Source: a virus
DNA: 64,000 nt
IMG/VR virus record: IMGVR_UViG_3300036880_000015
Coordinates: 1-64,000 of that record
Strand: one strand, 5' to 3'
Part shown: piece after piece, positions 17,616-26,226 of the stretch
Layout of the letters: every line of letters starts with the position of its first letter
Numbering within the stretch: position 1 is the first letter of the stretch
The notes under the pieces: generated by a model
What the model was told of the DNA's origin: nothing
Databases searched by the model: none
What the model saw: only the letters and a program-made list of their open reading frames with translations
Program-made: the position numbers and the translations under genes

Positions 17616-19748
17616 CTACCATTCATCGCCGAAGTCTTCCAATCCTCGCCCTGGCCCGGCGTTGGCCATAGCCTGCTTATACGACCACACCAAATCCGGA
17701 GTGATCTCCGTCGTGGCGAGGCCGTGCTTCGAGTGTAAATCAAATTCTGCGCCCATCGCATCGAAAATCGGCGAGTAGAGTGTATTCGCGTTACAAACCA
17801 GAATTGGCTTTACCTGCCAGCCAGCCTTGCCTTTGATCATTCCGTCGGCTTCCGCTTGAGTGTTGTACTGCCCGCGCTGGCGCATGATGTTGTCGTAGAC
17901 GCCATAGATGTGGAGCTCGCCGCTCTGCCGGACGTGCTCGGTCGCCGCGCTGGTCTTCAAGTGCTTCGTCGTCTCGCGCAGGCAATAGAGGCCGATCATT
18001 GCCGTGAGTACGCCATCATCTTCATTCCCCTGCCCTTGAGATTTCCCGCCAGTCTCTAGCGCCGCAAAGTCTACCATCTCGTCGAGCAGGTCGGCATCTC
18101 GGATAACAACTGTCCGGTCGAGCAGTGCCTCATTCATGGTTCCAATAATCTCGTCGCGAGTCTTTGATGTGGTCAGCCAATGCAGGTAATTGCTCGCTTG
18201 ATGCGTCAGCCGGTCTTTGAATTGCGGACGATACAGGTTTGGATAATCCATGTCGCGCAGTTCGTTGCCGGTCGTGATACCGTCCTTCATGTATTCGTTG
18301 GCTACTTCGGCACCATTGTAGAAGAGGCCGATCGCCGCGACAACGTGCGCAAATTTCTTCGGAGGTATCCAGCCCCACCAGGTCGCAACTTGTGTATCTG
18401 GCTCTATACCTTGCCCGGCACGAAAAACATTCGCAACCGAGAAGTCTCCTCCATTTCCTAGCGCAACGTCATCGGACACGTAGTAAGTTGCCCCCTGCTC
18501 CGGCATCTCCCAGATATGCATTCTCTTCCCGCCACGTCCCGACTTGCGCCTTGGGAGAATCTCATCGTCGGCTACCGGCATAATGTCGTCAGTGTTGAAT
18601 CGCGGCGGCTCCATCGAAACCAGACTAATCTCTCCGGCATAGAGCGGCTTGCAAACCTTGTTGATTTCCTGCCATTCAAGAGAGTCGCGATCAAACGCGC
18701 ATAGGCCTGATGATTGAAACGCTTCATTTGGTGTGAGAGGATACGACTCAAGGAATCCAGCCTTGGTCCCCGAGCGCTTCGCTGCGCGCAGACGAACACG
18801 CCGGAAGTTCCAGAATGTATCCGGTATCTCAAAGTGCTCTTCTTTTTTTATGCGCTCGTTAAACGTCGTCTCTTCTTCAGATAGTTCGAATGTACTCTTG
18901 AGTGGGAGATAGTATTTCTTGACCTTGTAAACTGGAATCCAAACCGGGCGTATATCGCTATCTCCATCCACTGCCGCGCACCACTGGTCATAAAACAAAC
19001 CTTGGCGGCCATATCCGGTTGACTCAAATACTTGGAAAGTGTCGAGCGCATTAAGAGATGGCTTTATATCTGACTCCCATATTTCATCGTTAGGCCACCT
19101 TGAAACTTCGCTTCCATGTAAAGCTCTTATAGTTCTTCCAATCGATACCCCGCTGGTTTGTGTTGCCGGAGAAACCTGCAATGTTGAGCCAAGTCCAGGG
19201 TCAACCAGTCTTTCCTTTTCGTCAGACCGCTGAAACTCAATAGCTCCCTTCTTCGTCTTATACATATACTCTGGCCTCAGCCACCACGGAAGATTCGCAT
19301 AGGCATTCAAGCTGAGTTTGTAGATATGCTCCGATGTTACCTCATTCTGTGCAATAATCATTGTGAAGCAGTGCGGAGTGAAGATAGTCCGATGGAACAT
19401 AGCTGCCGCAGTCCACACCGAGATACCTGTCTGTCGCGGCTTGAGAACGATGATCTTGCAATAACCGTTCGCCGCCCACTCTTCACACATCGCCTGATAA
19501 ACAATCTCTTGATGGTCCCAGAATGGATAGAGGGATTTTAAGACACCTTGCTCGGTTGTGATGAAGTGGTAGTTCTCAAGATAGTAGCGGAGGTCGAGAG
19601 CTTTTTGCACTTCGTTTTCTATGAATACAAGACCATCTTTGGGAAGTTCCGCCCAAGCGCGAGTAATATCCTGATCGCAGCGGATATAGTGGTCTTGCAG
19701 AACATCGATAGCGTCGTTGAGTGAGGAGTCTTTACGTGGTACTCTCAT
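17616..19748 (-). CDS. terminase large subunit
   Basis: 710 residues. The ATPase half has a deviant Walker A, KPRQTGIS (103-110), typical of terminases. The nuclease half contains DDVALGNGGDFSVANVF with the catalytic acidic residues, and a second acidic cluster near DDGVLTAMIGL. The protein drives DNA into the prohead through the portal and cuts concatemers. The C-terminal ~100 residues beyond the nuclease are unusual in length. Confidence 0.93.
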   Translation of the reverse strand: MRVPRKDSSLNDAIDVLQDHYIRCDQDITRAWAELPKDGLVFIENEVQKALDLRYYLENYHFITTEQGVLKSLYPFWDHQEIVYQAMCEEWAANGYCKIIVLKPRQTGISVWTAAAMFHRTIFTPHCFTMIIAQNEVTSEHIYKLSLNAYANLPWWLRPEYMYKTKKGAIEFQRSDEKERLVDPGLGSTLQVSPATQTSGVSIGRTIRALHGSEVSRWPNDEIWESDIKPSLNALDTFQVFESTGYGRQGLFYDQWCAAVDGDSDIRPVWIPVYKVKKYYLPLKSTFELSEEETTFNERIKKEEHFEIPDTFWNFRRVRLRAAKRSGTKAGFLESYPLTPNEAFQSSGLCAFDRDSLEWQEINKVCKPLYAGEISLVSMEPPRFNTDDIMPVADDEILPRRKSGRGGKRMHIWEMPEQGATYYVSDDVALGNGGDFSVANVFRAGQGIEPDTQVATWWGWIPPKKFAHVVAAIGLFYNGAEVANEYMKDGITTGNELRDMDYPNLYRPQFKDRLTHQASNYLHWLTTSKTRDEIIGTMNEALLDRTVVIRDADLLDEMVDFAALETGGKSQGQGNEDDGVLTAMIGLYCLRETTKHLKTSAATEHVRQSGELHIYGVYDNIMRQRGQYNTQAEADGMIKGKAGWQVKPILVCNANTLYSPIFDAMGAEFDLHSKHGLATTEITPDLVWSYKQAMANAGPGRGLEDFGDEW

Positions 19749-19755
19749 CTATTCT

Positions 19756-20085
19756 TCACCCAGATACTCGTTTGTAGCGACCTTCGCTAATCGCCTTAAT
19801 TGTCGTTTCGTATGCCCATCCACATTTTGGGCAAATTGGAGGAACTCCAAAGTACCAACGAAAGCGAGTTCCACATCCCCACACGCGGCCAGGATACTCT
19901 TTCTCGTATTCAGTAAGATCTTTTGGATCCCAGTTTGATTTCCCGTGATCGCAAACATGCTCATACATAATCGGACCAATCACCTCGTCGTCGGCTTTAT
20001 TGATCTCAACTACTCCAAATGGAGTCGCCACTGCCGCTATAGCAACAGTTCCTATGTTAAAGAATTTTCTCCGAGACTCATCCAT
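19756..20085 (-). CDS. Tat-signal-like zinc protein in the packaging module
   Basis: 109 residues from MDESRRKFF. AGGAGG lies a few bases upstream, so the longer frame is not used. Residues 4-10 (SRRKFFN) match the twin-arginine export motif, followed by a weakly hydrophobic stretch ending near residue 26. The rest carries CDHG, WGCGTRFRWYF and CPKCGW, a probable zinc site. If exported, it would be a periplasmic phage protein. It overlaps the upstream gene by 8 bases. Confidence 0.65.
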   Translation of the reverse strand: MDESRRKFFNIGTVAIAAVATPFGVVEINKADDEVIGPIMYEHVCDHGKSNWDPKDLTEYEKEYPGRVWGCGTRFRWYFGVPPICPKCGWAYETTIKAISEGRYKRVSG

Positions 20086-20794
20086 TGTTTTCCTCCTCGT
20101 CTTCTTCGCCGTTCTCGTTTTCGTCTCCGCCAAAATCCTTGAATTCGTCGGCAATTTCGTCTTCGGCGCTGACTACCTCGGCCTCTTCGATCTCCTGTTC
20201 GTTCGCCAGACCGATCTGCTCGCGCTTCTTGCGAAGGATTTGCTCGAAACTCATGCCGGGACCGAAACCACCGCCGGCAATACCTCCGGCATTGAATTGT
20301 TGATTCAACTGCAGAGCTGGAGTCTTCGGCTGGACCGTCTCCATCATGCCGCGGACTTGCTCAACAGTTTTCAGGCGCATCGCGGTGTCGGGATGGGTTT
20401 TCACCTTCCCGGTTTCCTTGTCCACGAAGATGACCTTCTCTGCTTTCATGCCGTCTTTGAAAACAGTGCTCACGCCTTCAAGTTGATCCATCAGCACCTG
20501 GACTGCTTTGACGTTGAGCACGGAGAGTTGGTTGCGGAATGTCCATTCCTTGATGCGGTCGATCGACGCCTTGACGGTGAGCGGGTTGACGCCCTCCTCG
20601 GCCGCCAACTGCATTTCGGTCTTCTGGAGGCCTTCGATCTGGAACCAGCGCCGGAGATCCGCCTCGGTGGGACTCGCCAGATTCCGATAGCGGTTCACGC
20701 GGCTCTTGCTGCGCACGGCCAGCGCTGAGCCCGGCGGCGGTATGGGAGCTTTGAGTGGTCCGTCTCCCCGCTTTTTCTTTGCCGCTGCGGGCAT
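20078..20794 (-). CDS. putative terminase small subunit
   Basis: 238 residues. A basic N-terminus, a helical region with KTEMQLAAEEGVNPLTVKAS that could be a helix-turn-helix, a middle oligomerisation region, and a very acidic tail (last 40 residues mostly Glu/Asp). The position just before the large subunit fits the DNA-recognition subunit. Sequence family not recognised. Confidence 0.6.
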   Translation of the reverse strand: MPAAAKKKRGDGPLKAPIPPPGSALAVRSKSRVNRYRNLASPTEADLRRWFQIEGLQKTEMQLAAEEGVNPLTVKASIDRIKEWTFRNQLSVLNVKAVQVLMDQLEGVSTVFKDGMKAEKVIFVDKETGKVKTHPDTAMRLKTVEQVRGMMETVQPKTPALQLNQQFNAGGIAGGGFGPGMSFEQILRKKREQIGLANEQEIEEAEVVSAEDEIADEFKDFGGDENENGEEDEEENNG

Positions 20795-20797
20795 AGA

Positions 20798-21391
20798 CTA
20801 GACCTCTGCCTGGGATTCTGTGAGGAGCGCCTGCTCTTCGGCTTGGGCTTGCTGGTCGAGGGCCGCGGTTGGGCTCAAGCCAAACCCGGACGGCGGAGCG
20901 CCGAAAGTGGACTCCTCGGGCGCAAATTCTTCGGCGCCGTACTCGTGCGTCGACCTGGACTCGGTTTCGAGGAAGAGTTGCTGGAGGACGCCGATCGCCT
21001 TTTCCAGCCGGAGACACGCTTGGATGCTGCGCGCGGCGGCACCCTGTAGAGCCTCAGCGTTGATCTTGTCGATCCCGGCCTGCATGGCGGCGCGGTGCGC
21101 CTCCAGGATGGCGGCCAGCTCCCGGCGGTGATCTTCGAGCAGCCCGCGGACCTCGGTGCGAATTGCGACGAAACTTGACTTGGCTGACTCGATGGTAGCC
21201 TTGCTCTCCGCCTGGTGTGCGGCCAGTAGCCGGCCAGTCTCTGCGTAGACTGCCGCTGATTCCGCTTTTGCTCCGGCCAGTTGGCGCTTCAGGTTGAAGG
21301 CCAGCCAGATCAGCACGGCAACCCCGCCTAGCAGCAGGAACAGGAATAGGGCGGCGAAGATGGAGAGGGACACGATTCCGACAATGCTCAT
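20798..21391 (-). CDS. membrane protein with coiled coil
   Basis: 197 residues from MSIVGIV. One strong membrane segment (residues about 5-35) is followed by about 100 residues of Ala/Glu/Arg-rich coiled coil and an acidic, Gln/Glu-rich tail. First gene of the leftward packaging operon. Role unknown. Confidence 0.65.
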   Translation of the reverse strand: MSIVGIVSLSIFAALFLFLLLGGVAVLIWLAFNLKRQLAGAKAESAAVYAETGRLLAAHQAESKATIESAKSSFVAIRTEVRGLLEDHRRELAAILEAHRAAMQAGIDKINAEALQGAAARSIQACLRLEKAIGVLQQLFLETESRSTHEYGAEEFAPEESTFGAPPSGFGLSPTAALDQQAQAEEQALLTESQAEV

Positions 21392-21457
21392 GGTTGGCAG
21401 TTTACTCCAACATATTCCCGCTTGCAAAATAAATTTCAAATATACTGTTTTGTCACA

Positions 21458-21485
21458 TTGACACGGCGTTATGTTGTGATATATT
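21458..21485 (+). promoter_or_regulatory. strong sigma70-like promoter, leaderless start
   Basis: -35 TTGACA (21458-21463), 16-base spacer, -10 TATATT (21480-21485). The next ATG is at 21493, 7 bases on, with only a T-rich stretch and no ribosome site between. Transcription starts at or next to the start codon. Confidence 0.7.
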
Positions 21486-21492
21486 TTTTCTC

Positions 21493-21942
21493 ATGGCCTT
21501 CGTAAAACTCGACACTGGAATCCTTGATTCAACCCTTTGGATCGAACGTGATCTGCGGGAAGTCTTCATCACAGCCCTGCTTATGGCAGAGCCAAAAGAG
21601 TTTGATGAACCAAGCCGGCAGATCGAAGTCAGCCGCCTAGAGTTCACTGGCTTTGTAGCGCCACCTGGCTGGTATGGGTTTGTCCCTGCTGCCAGTTTTG
21701 GCATTATCAACCGAGCTGGAGTTGGAAGAGAGGCTGGTATCGAAGCCCTCCGCCGTATGGGAGAGCCGGAGATTGAGAGCCGATCAAAAGACTTTGAAGG
21801 CCGCCGAATGATCCGCATTGACGGCGGATATTTAATCCTTAACTATATGAAATATAGAGACAAAGACCACACTGCAGCTGAGCGACAAAGGCGGCTCCGC
21901 GCCCGAAGAAAAGCTTTGGAAGAGGAGATTGTCACGGCGTAA
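21493..21942 (+). CDS. replication-type winged-helix-like protein
   Basis: 149 residues. The opening VKLDTGILDSTLWIERDLREVF and GREAGIEALRRMGEPEIESRS resemble N-terminal winged-helix parts of phage replication initiators, and the end is highly basic (RQRRLRARRKALEEE). Probably binds DNA near its own gene. It reads divergently from the packaging operon and is leaderless. No ATPase motif. Confidence 0.6.
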   Translation: MAFVKLDTGILDSTLWIERDLREVFITALLMAEPKEFDEPSRQIEVSRLEFTGFVAPPGWYGFVPAASFGIINRAGVGREAGIEALRRMGEPEIESRSKDFEGRRMIRIDGGYLILNYMKYRDKDHTAAERQRRLRARRKALEEEIVTA

Positions 21943-21989
21943 CGTACATAATGTCACGCCGCTATGAGTCGTTACAGTAACGTAACATC
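21931..21989. repeat. cluster of short repeats downstream of replication-type gene
   Basis: GTCACGGCGTAAC (21931), GTCACGCCGCTATG (21953) and the palindrome GTTACAGTAAC (21971) followed by GTAACATC. A further related copy, GACACGGCGTTATG, overlaps the promoter at 21460. These could be binding sites for the protein encoded between them. 21990-22123 holds a CAGATG triplet repeat and an AT-rich leader but no gene. Confidence 0.4.
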
Positions 21990-22123
21990 ACACAGTCAGA
22001 TGCAGATGCAGATGCATTTCTTAAAAGCATAGGTTTTTCTATGTAGTGTATTTATCTCTCTGTACTTTTGTGGGCAAAACATCGAATTTGAATGATTTAC
22101 AACGGTTACGAAAGGAAACTTCA

Positions 22124-22795
22124 ATGCCAGCAAACCTCGAGCTTCTAGCCGCAAGCCGCGTGATGGTCGACCAGGTGATCGCCCGCGGACAGGTTCCCGT
22201 CATGTTCTTTATGAACCGCGCAACCTCCCAGGCGCTCGCCGAGACGCTGGCCGCCGCCTACAGGGAGCGCTTGTCCACCTTCCGGCGGCTGTGGCTGCGA
22301 ATCCAGCACGGGAAGGCTGCGCCTCAACTGGAGTCCCTGCACGGCATCCCTGTGGGCCGGGCCGACTACCTGCCAGATGGGGGCTTGTTCCTGCAGAGCG
22401 TGGACCGAGCTCAGATGGGCCAGCCAGCGGCGCCAGCAGTTCCAACGTCGATGGGACCACCTGCCGGCTTGGAACAGGCTGCCCAGGACGCGCGGCAGCA
22501 GCTCGCGGCGCGGGGCGAGGAGTTCTGGAAGAAGGATCGCGTCGACGCGATGGACGGCGTAGCGGCTGGCGAGATCCGGCCGACATTGAACGACCTGTCG
22601 AGTGGAAACGGCGAGCGGCCGTCGGCGAGCGACGTGCTGATGAAGGCGATGGATGACGTGGACGATCTGAACGGTGTGGTGGTTGTGCGGGTCCATAGGA
22701 ACGGCAGTGTGGACCTATGCCTCAATGTAGACCAGTTCGCCGCCCAGGGTGTGCTGCAGCGCGCGCAGATGTTTTTGGCGCAGAGGGGGTACTGA
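22124..22795 (+). CDS. hypothetical protein
   Basis: 223 residues from MPANLELL, with GAAAGGAA upstream. Helical, Ala/Arg-rich start; the middle is Pro/Gln-rich; the end VVRVHRNGSVDLCLNVDQFA looks like a small beta unit. The stop shares bases with the Dam-family start (TGATG). Not recognised. Confidence 0.65.
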   Translation: MPANLELLAASRVMVDQVIARGQVPVMFFMNRATSQALAETLAAAYRERLSTFRRLWLRIQHGKAAPQLESLHGIPVGRADYLPDGGLFLQSVDRAQMGQPAAPAVPTSMGPPAGLEQAAQDARQQLAARGEEFWKKDRVDAMDGVAAGEIRPTLNDLSSGNGERPSASDVLMKAMDDVDDLNGVVVVRVHRNGSVDLCLNVDQFAAQGVLQRAQMFLAQRGY

Positions 22796-23343
22796 TGCGC
22801 GGCGTGCAAGGCATCGGTGGCCACACGTTGCCAAACAAAGGCGCGGATGTGATTTGGCTGACTCCGCCAAGCATCATCCAAACGCTTGGAGTTTTTGACC
22901 TCGACCCATGTGCGGCGCCTTCACCGCTCCCATGGAGAACAGCGACCACTCACTTTGAACTTCCCGAAGATGGTCTTTCTTTACCATGGAAAGGCAGGGT
23001 CTGGCTCAACCCTCCCTACGACGAGAACATCGGGAAGTGGATGGAGAAGATGGGTCTTCATGGAAGCGGGATCGCTTTGATCTTTGCGCGCACAGAGATA
23101 GATGTTTGGCAGAGATGGGTGTGGCCTTACGCTAACAAGATACTCTTCATCGCGGGACGGCTTCATTTCTATCTTCCAGATGGATCACGGGCAAAAGGTA
23201 ATGCTGGTGGGCCATCCGCTTTGATTTCATACTCCAAAAAAGACTCCGAGATACTCTATAACTCAGGTATCGCCGGAGCCTTTGTTGATATAATCAGACC
23301 AAGAGTAGGTCAATCCTCTACCAGCGTCCAGCAGTCGTGGTGA
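22795..23343 (+). CDS. Dam-family phage N6-adenine DNA methyltransferase
   Basis: 182 residues. Motifs of the phage Dam family (PF05869): LTPPSIIQTLGVFDLDPCA (23-40), then the catalytic VWLNPPYDENIGKW (NPPY 72-75) and IFARTEIDVWQRWVWP. It would methylate adenine in a short site, blocking host restriction. Start by TGATG overlap. Its last 34 bases overlap the convergent repressor-like gene. Confidence 0.85.
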   Translation: MRGVQGIGGHTLPNKGADVIWLTPPSIIQTLGVFDLDPCAAPSPLPWRTATTHFELPEDGLSLPWKGRVWLNPPYDENIGKWMEKMGLHGSGIALIFARTEIDVWQRWVWPYANKILFIAGRLHFYLPDGSRAKGNAGGPSALISYSKKDSEILYNSGIAGAFVDIIRPRVGQSSTSVQQSW

Positions 23344-23549
23344 ACAAACTTTTTGCCCTTCGGCGCAAGATACTTGAGGACCAGATCATTTCCCACACTG
23401 CGATCACCCTTGAAGATTTGGGACAAGAGCTGCATGGAAATCCCAATCTCAGTCGCGAACTGGACCTGGGTCATTCCGCCTTGACGGTCCTTGAGCATAT
23501 CCCGCAGTTCGCTGGCTGTGTAGGGATCTGGTGTGGGCTTATTACTCAT
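23310..23549 (-). CDS. XRE-type helix-turn-helix regulator
   Basis: 79 residues from MSNKPTPDPY. The helix-turn-helix is MTQVQFATEIGISMQLLSQIFKG. It is a short Cro/C1-type protein without a dimerisation domain, a candidate lysogeny or operon regulator. AGGAAG precedes ATG 23549, which overlaps the preceding stop. It is the last gene of its leftward operon. Confidence 0.75.
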   Translation of the reverse strand: MSNKPTPDPYTASELRDMLKDRQGGMTQVQFATEIGISMQLLSQIFKGDRSVGNDLVLKYLAPKGKKFVHHDCWTLVED

Positions 23550-24399
23550 CGTCATCTTCCTTCTGCGGTATGCCGTCGAATGCCGCCTGTAGAACATCGA
23601 CCTGTTTTTGGAGAGTTTCCCTGATACGCTCAGCGTGTCCCACTCCATACTTCGCCTGGTCGAGAACGGTTTTTATGTTGGCTTTCCCGTCCATCAACAT
23701 CCTCACCACCTTGCCGATCTTCTCTGGTTGAGTCCATCCATACGAAATCAATAATCCAGACGCTTTCTCATAAGCGTCGACTTTCTCTTTTAATTCTTTG
23801 TAGTATTTCTCGTATTCGTCCGTTCTTGTGCGAGACACCCCTTGCTTGTATCCCTCATCTCGCGCTGCGGTTAAAGCCGCAGCATCGGCTTTTGATTGGC
23901 GGTTACTCACCGCATAAATGAGAGCGGTTAACATTGTGATACTCATGGGGATCGGGTCCAAGATAGGACAAGGAACAACACATTTGAGCCGGTTCTTTTG
24001 CGCCACATACATTCCCCAAGATTCCGGCAACTCTCCGAGCTTTACGATGTCTTTATTAGGAACAACGAGAGCCCATCGATTACAATACCGAAGAATCGAC
24101 TCTGACTTCTCTGGTTGCTTCAACTCGTGAAGCCAATCACTGCGTGAGACTTTCATCTCAAATCCCCATATTGCCTTGCCCCGGCTCCGGTAAAGGCTGA
24201 TCGCTATAGCGTCCGCTGTTCGCACTCCGTCAAATCCCGTAGCGTCTCTCACTTCTTCCAGGGTTATGTACGCGGGTGCCGAGAAGCTAGATTGAAGACG
24301 CAAGAATAGATCATGAGCCGCGAGTTTGGCCCCTTCTTCCAAATCTTCATCCGCCACTGCTTCCGGTCCGATCAATTCTTCATATGTGGGATCGCTCAT
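23542..24399 (-). CDS. MmcB-like PD-(D/E)XK nuclease-like protein
   Basis: 285 residues from MSDPTYEE (ATGA overlap). Residues about 40-110 contain TADAIAISLYRS, WGFEMKVSRSDWLHELKQ and YCNRWALVVP, the D...ExK pattern of MmcB-like DNA repair nucleases. The rest is helical, with a long coiled coil and an acidic end. It may process DNA ends or flaps; the catalytic call is by motif only. Confidence 0.7.
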   Translation of the reverse strand: MSDPTYEELIGPEAVADEDLEEGAKLAAHDLFLRLQSSFSAPAYITLEEVRDATGFDGVRTADAIAISLYRSRGKAIWGFEMKVSRSDWLHELKQPEKSESILRYCNRWALVVPNKDIVKLGELPESWGMYVAQKNRLKCVVPCPILDPIPMSITMLTALIYAVSNRQSKADAAALTAARDEGYKQGVSRTRTDEYEKYYKELKEKVDAYEKASGLLISYGWTQPEKIGKVVRMLMDGKANIKTVLDQAKYGVGHAERIRETLQKQVDVLQAAFDGIPQKEDDDE

Positions 24400-24812
24400 G
24401 CCTTCTTCCCCCAGGCGCCGATCTTGTCGAGTCCGAATGGAAGCGTCCAGGTCGACGGCAACACCCAGAGCACGCGCAGATGCAACTTCGTCTGCCATTC
24501 ATCGACAAGCGCCGGGTAGACCTCGACCGCAACAACTTCCGGTCCGAATATCTCATGCAGCGCGCGCTGCAGTTCCTCCCACGCCAACTGCTCAATGTCG
24601 CCGTGACGAATGAAGGTTGCCTGGACGACTCCTCCGATCGAAGTCTCCACCTTGAATAACTGGCATTCGATGCGGCTGTTGGCGTAGATAGCCATGCAGT
24701 TGATGAGCAGTGGATAGTCTTGCTCCATCTGCGAGGTGATCTCCACTTTCTCGAACGGCGTCCATTGCCGGCCATAGGCTTTGAGTAATGCTGTCTTGCG
24801 AACCTTCGTCAT
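24396..24812 (-). CDS. DUF7694-like protein
   Basis: 138 residues. The pattern ATFIRHGDIEQLAWEELQRA, FGPEVVAVEVYP, then LRVLWVLPSTWTLPFGL resembles the phage family DUF7694. Both ends are coupled by ATGA overlaps. Function unknown. Confidence 0.7.
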   Translation of the reverse strand: MTKVRKTALLKAYGRQWTPFEKVEITSQMEQDYPLLINCMAIYANSRIECQLFKVETSIGGVVQATFIRHGDIEQLAWEELQRALHEIFGPEVVAVEVYPALVDEWQTKLHLRVLWVLPSTWTLPFGLDKIGAWGKKA

Positions 24813-25234
24813 CGTAACGCCTCCATAACCGTGTCGATCGCTTCCGCACTCTTGACCATCGCAGTCGTAAACCTCAGTAGCTTGAAGCCGGCTAAAGATG
24901 CCGCGTTATACTTACGACAATCCCACTCAAAACCATCTCCGCGCGAATGACGGCTCTTACCGAATTTAATTGCTCCTTCGATTTCGACAACCAAGTTTCG
25001 CTCGGGAAAGAAAAAGTCGAAGCGCCACTTTCGGCCGGGAATCAATTCCACTTCGCGTTGAGGATCCAATCCGCGGGCCTTACAGTGCAAGAAAAAAGTT
25101 TCTTCTCCTTCGCTAAGTTCTTGTGGTATCTTGCTCATCGCCCCCGCCTCTCTTCCGGAACTCAGTTCTTTGGGTATCTTCACCGTTTCACTGCGTCCTC
25201 GTATGCCGCGTGGACCTCTGATTCCTGTTTTCAT
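24809..25234 (-). CDS. VSR/DUF559-like endonuclease
   Basis: 141 residues from ATG 25234, or 109 from ATG 25138; both starts carry the same duplicated ribosome-site sequence. The core RKWRFDFFFPERNLVVEIEGAIK, then DCRKYNAASLAGFKLLRFTTAMV, is the usual E...D...E layout of VSR and DUF559 single-domain nucleases. It may act in mismatch or strand-specific cutting. Extra N-terminal 32 residues are Arg/Gly-rich and derive from the duplication. Confidence 0.75.
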   Translation of the reverse strand: MKTGIRGPRGIRGRSETVKIPKELSSGREAGAMSKIPQELSEGEETFFLHCKARGLDPQREVELIPGRKWRFDFFFPERNLVVEIEGAIKFGKSRHSRGDGFEWDCRKYNAASLAGFKLLRFTTAMVKSAEAIDTVMEALR

Positions 25235-25252
25235 CGCCCCCGCCTCTCTTCC
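25135..25252. repeat. 22-base direct repeat at a gene junction
   Basis: The same 22 bases occur at 25135-25156 and 25231-25252, 96 bases apart. Each includes a purine-rich ribosome site plus ATGA. The flanking coding also repeats loosely (KIPKELS and KIPQELS). It looks like a small tandem duplication that gave the endonuclease gene a second start. Confidence 0.7.
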
Positions 25253-25422
25253 CCGCTGCGTCTGTTCCATGCACGCAGCCACGCATCAGGTAAACTCCCT
25301 TGTTCAGTTCGCCGTTGTGCCTTGCGCCGCTCCCTGCCCCACTTCACTCGCACGAACACTACCGCGCACAGTGCGCCGAGTAGGACCAGAAGTGCGGCCT
25401 TGAGCAACGAGTCAATGGTCAT
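25231..25422 (-). CDS. small single-pass membrane protein
   Basis: 63 residues from MTIDSLLK (ATGA overlap). One membrane helix (KAALLVLLGALCAVVFVRV) and a strongly basic cytoplasmic tail. Coupled at both ends. Function unknown. Confidence 0.65.
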   Translation of the reverse strand: MTIDSLLKAALLVLLGALCAVVFVRVKWGRERRKAQRRTEQGSLPDAWLRAWNRRSGEERRGR

Positions 25423-25643
25423 CGGCCACACTCGAAAATATGGTTGCCGTTGTGATCAGCTTCAAGGGGGCAGGTTCTTCCTCCGCCTCCCTTGGCGTAA
25501 CCGCAGCGTCCGTGCTTGGCCACCATTTCAGCAAGCCATTCCCCCGGCTCGTATCCGCTATCGGGGTTACATCGTGGGCACGGAGAAACATCTTCTCCAT
25601 GACGCACAAATCCTTTATCTCTACAAGTACGACATTCGCTCAT
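25419..25643 (-). CDS. small zinc-binding protein
   Basis: 74 residues from MSECRTCRDK (ATGA overlap). Two Cys pairs, CRTC and CPRC, then CGYAKGGGGRTCPLEADHNGNH. This resembles small phage treble-clef or HNH-like zinc proteins. Not assigned. Confidence 0.65.
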   Translation of the reverse strand: MSECRTCRDKGFVRHGEDVSPCPRCNPDSGYEPGEWLAEMVAKHGRCGYAKGGGGRTCPLEADHNGNHIFECGR

Positions 25644-25915
25644 GGCTTGCTCCCTTCCGGCGCTGGCGGGTTGATGAACCAGCCTCCGTAATGCATATAC
25701 GGCCAATCTACTGTCGCAGGAAACGCTGCCCGTTCTATCACATCAGTTAGGACAATTTGTCCTTTCTTTGGCAGGTTCTCCGGCGTGATCTTCTGCCATG
25801 CCGCAGCCTTTCGCGCCTCGGCCAGTTTGCACTCAAGATCGGCAATGCGCCGGTCTAATTCGGGCTTCTCACATTCCACGCCCATCGAGTCGGTGCGTCC
25901 GCAGTATCCGTTCAT
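25640..25915 (-). CDS. DUF551-like small protein
   Basis: 91 residues from ATG 25915 (TGATG overlap). It has a short helix (LDRRIADLECKLAEARKAA) followed by WQKITPENLPKKGQIVLTDV and HYGGWFINPPAPEG, like the common phage family DUF551. Function unknown. Confidence 0.65.
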   Translation of the reverse strand: MNGYCGRTDSMGVECEKPELDRRIADLECKLAEARKAAAWQKITPENLPKKGQIVLTDVIERAAFPATVDWPYMHYGGWFINPPAPEGSKP

Positions 25916-26226
25916 CACTCACCATCCCTTAGCGTGCGATATTTCTTGTACGTCTCTGTGTTTCTGTTGTAGGTTTGAAAAAGACCTGTGAGATACTTAC
26001 CAAGCTCTCTCCATTTGTCGTGGTAGAGGGCTGCTCGTACTAAATCCTCTAACTCACGCAGATCGTCAGCCTTTCCGTCCTCGGCAAAGGCGTTCATCCA
26101 GCCTCGTGCGCAGTCTGCAAAATGAATCGGCCCCCAGCCTACGTTGATTTGTAGGCCCAGGACCAAGTCGGGAGCTGGCATTAGTTTTGAAGATTTCATC
26201 CCGTCCGGTATCTTCAACTCACTCAT
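25915..26226 (-). CDS. hypothetical protein
   Basis: 103 residues, helical C-terminal half (DDLRELEDLVRAALYHDKW) with Trp/Tyr-rich motifs. Coupled by overlap at both ends. Not recognised. Confidence 0.6.
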   Translation of the reverse strand: MSELKIPDGMKSSKLMPAPDLVLGLQINVGWGPIHFADCARGWMNAFAEDGKADDLRELEDLVRAALYHDKWRELGKYLTGLFQTYNRNTETYKKYRTLRDGE

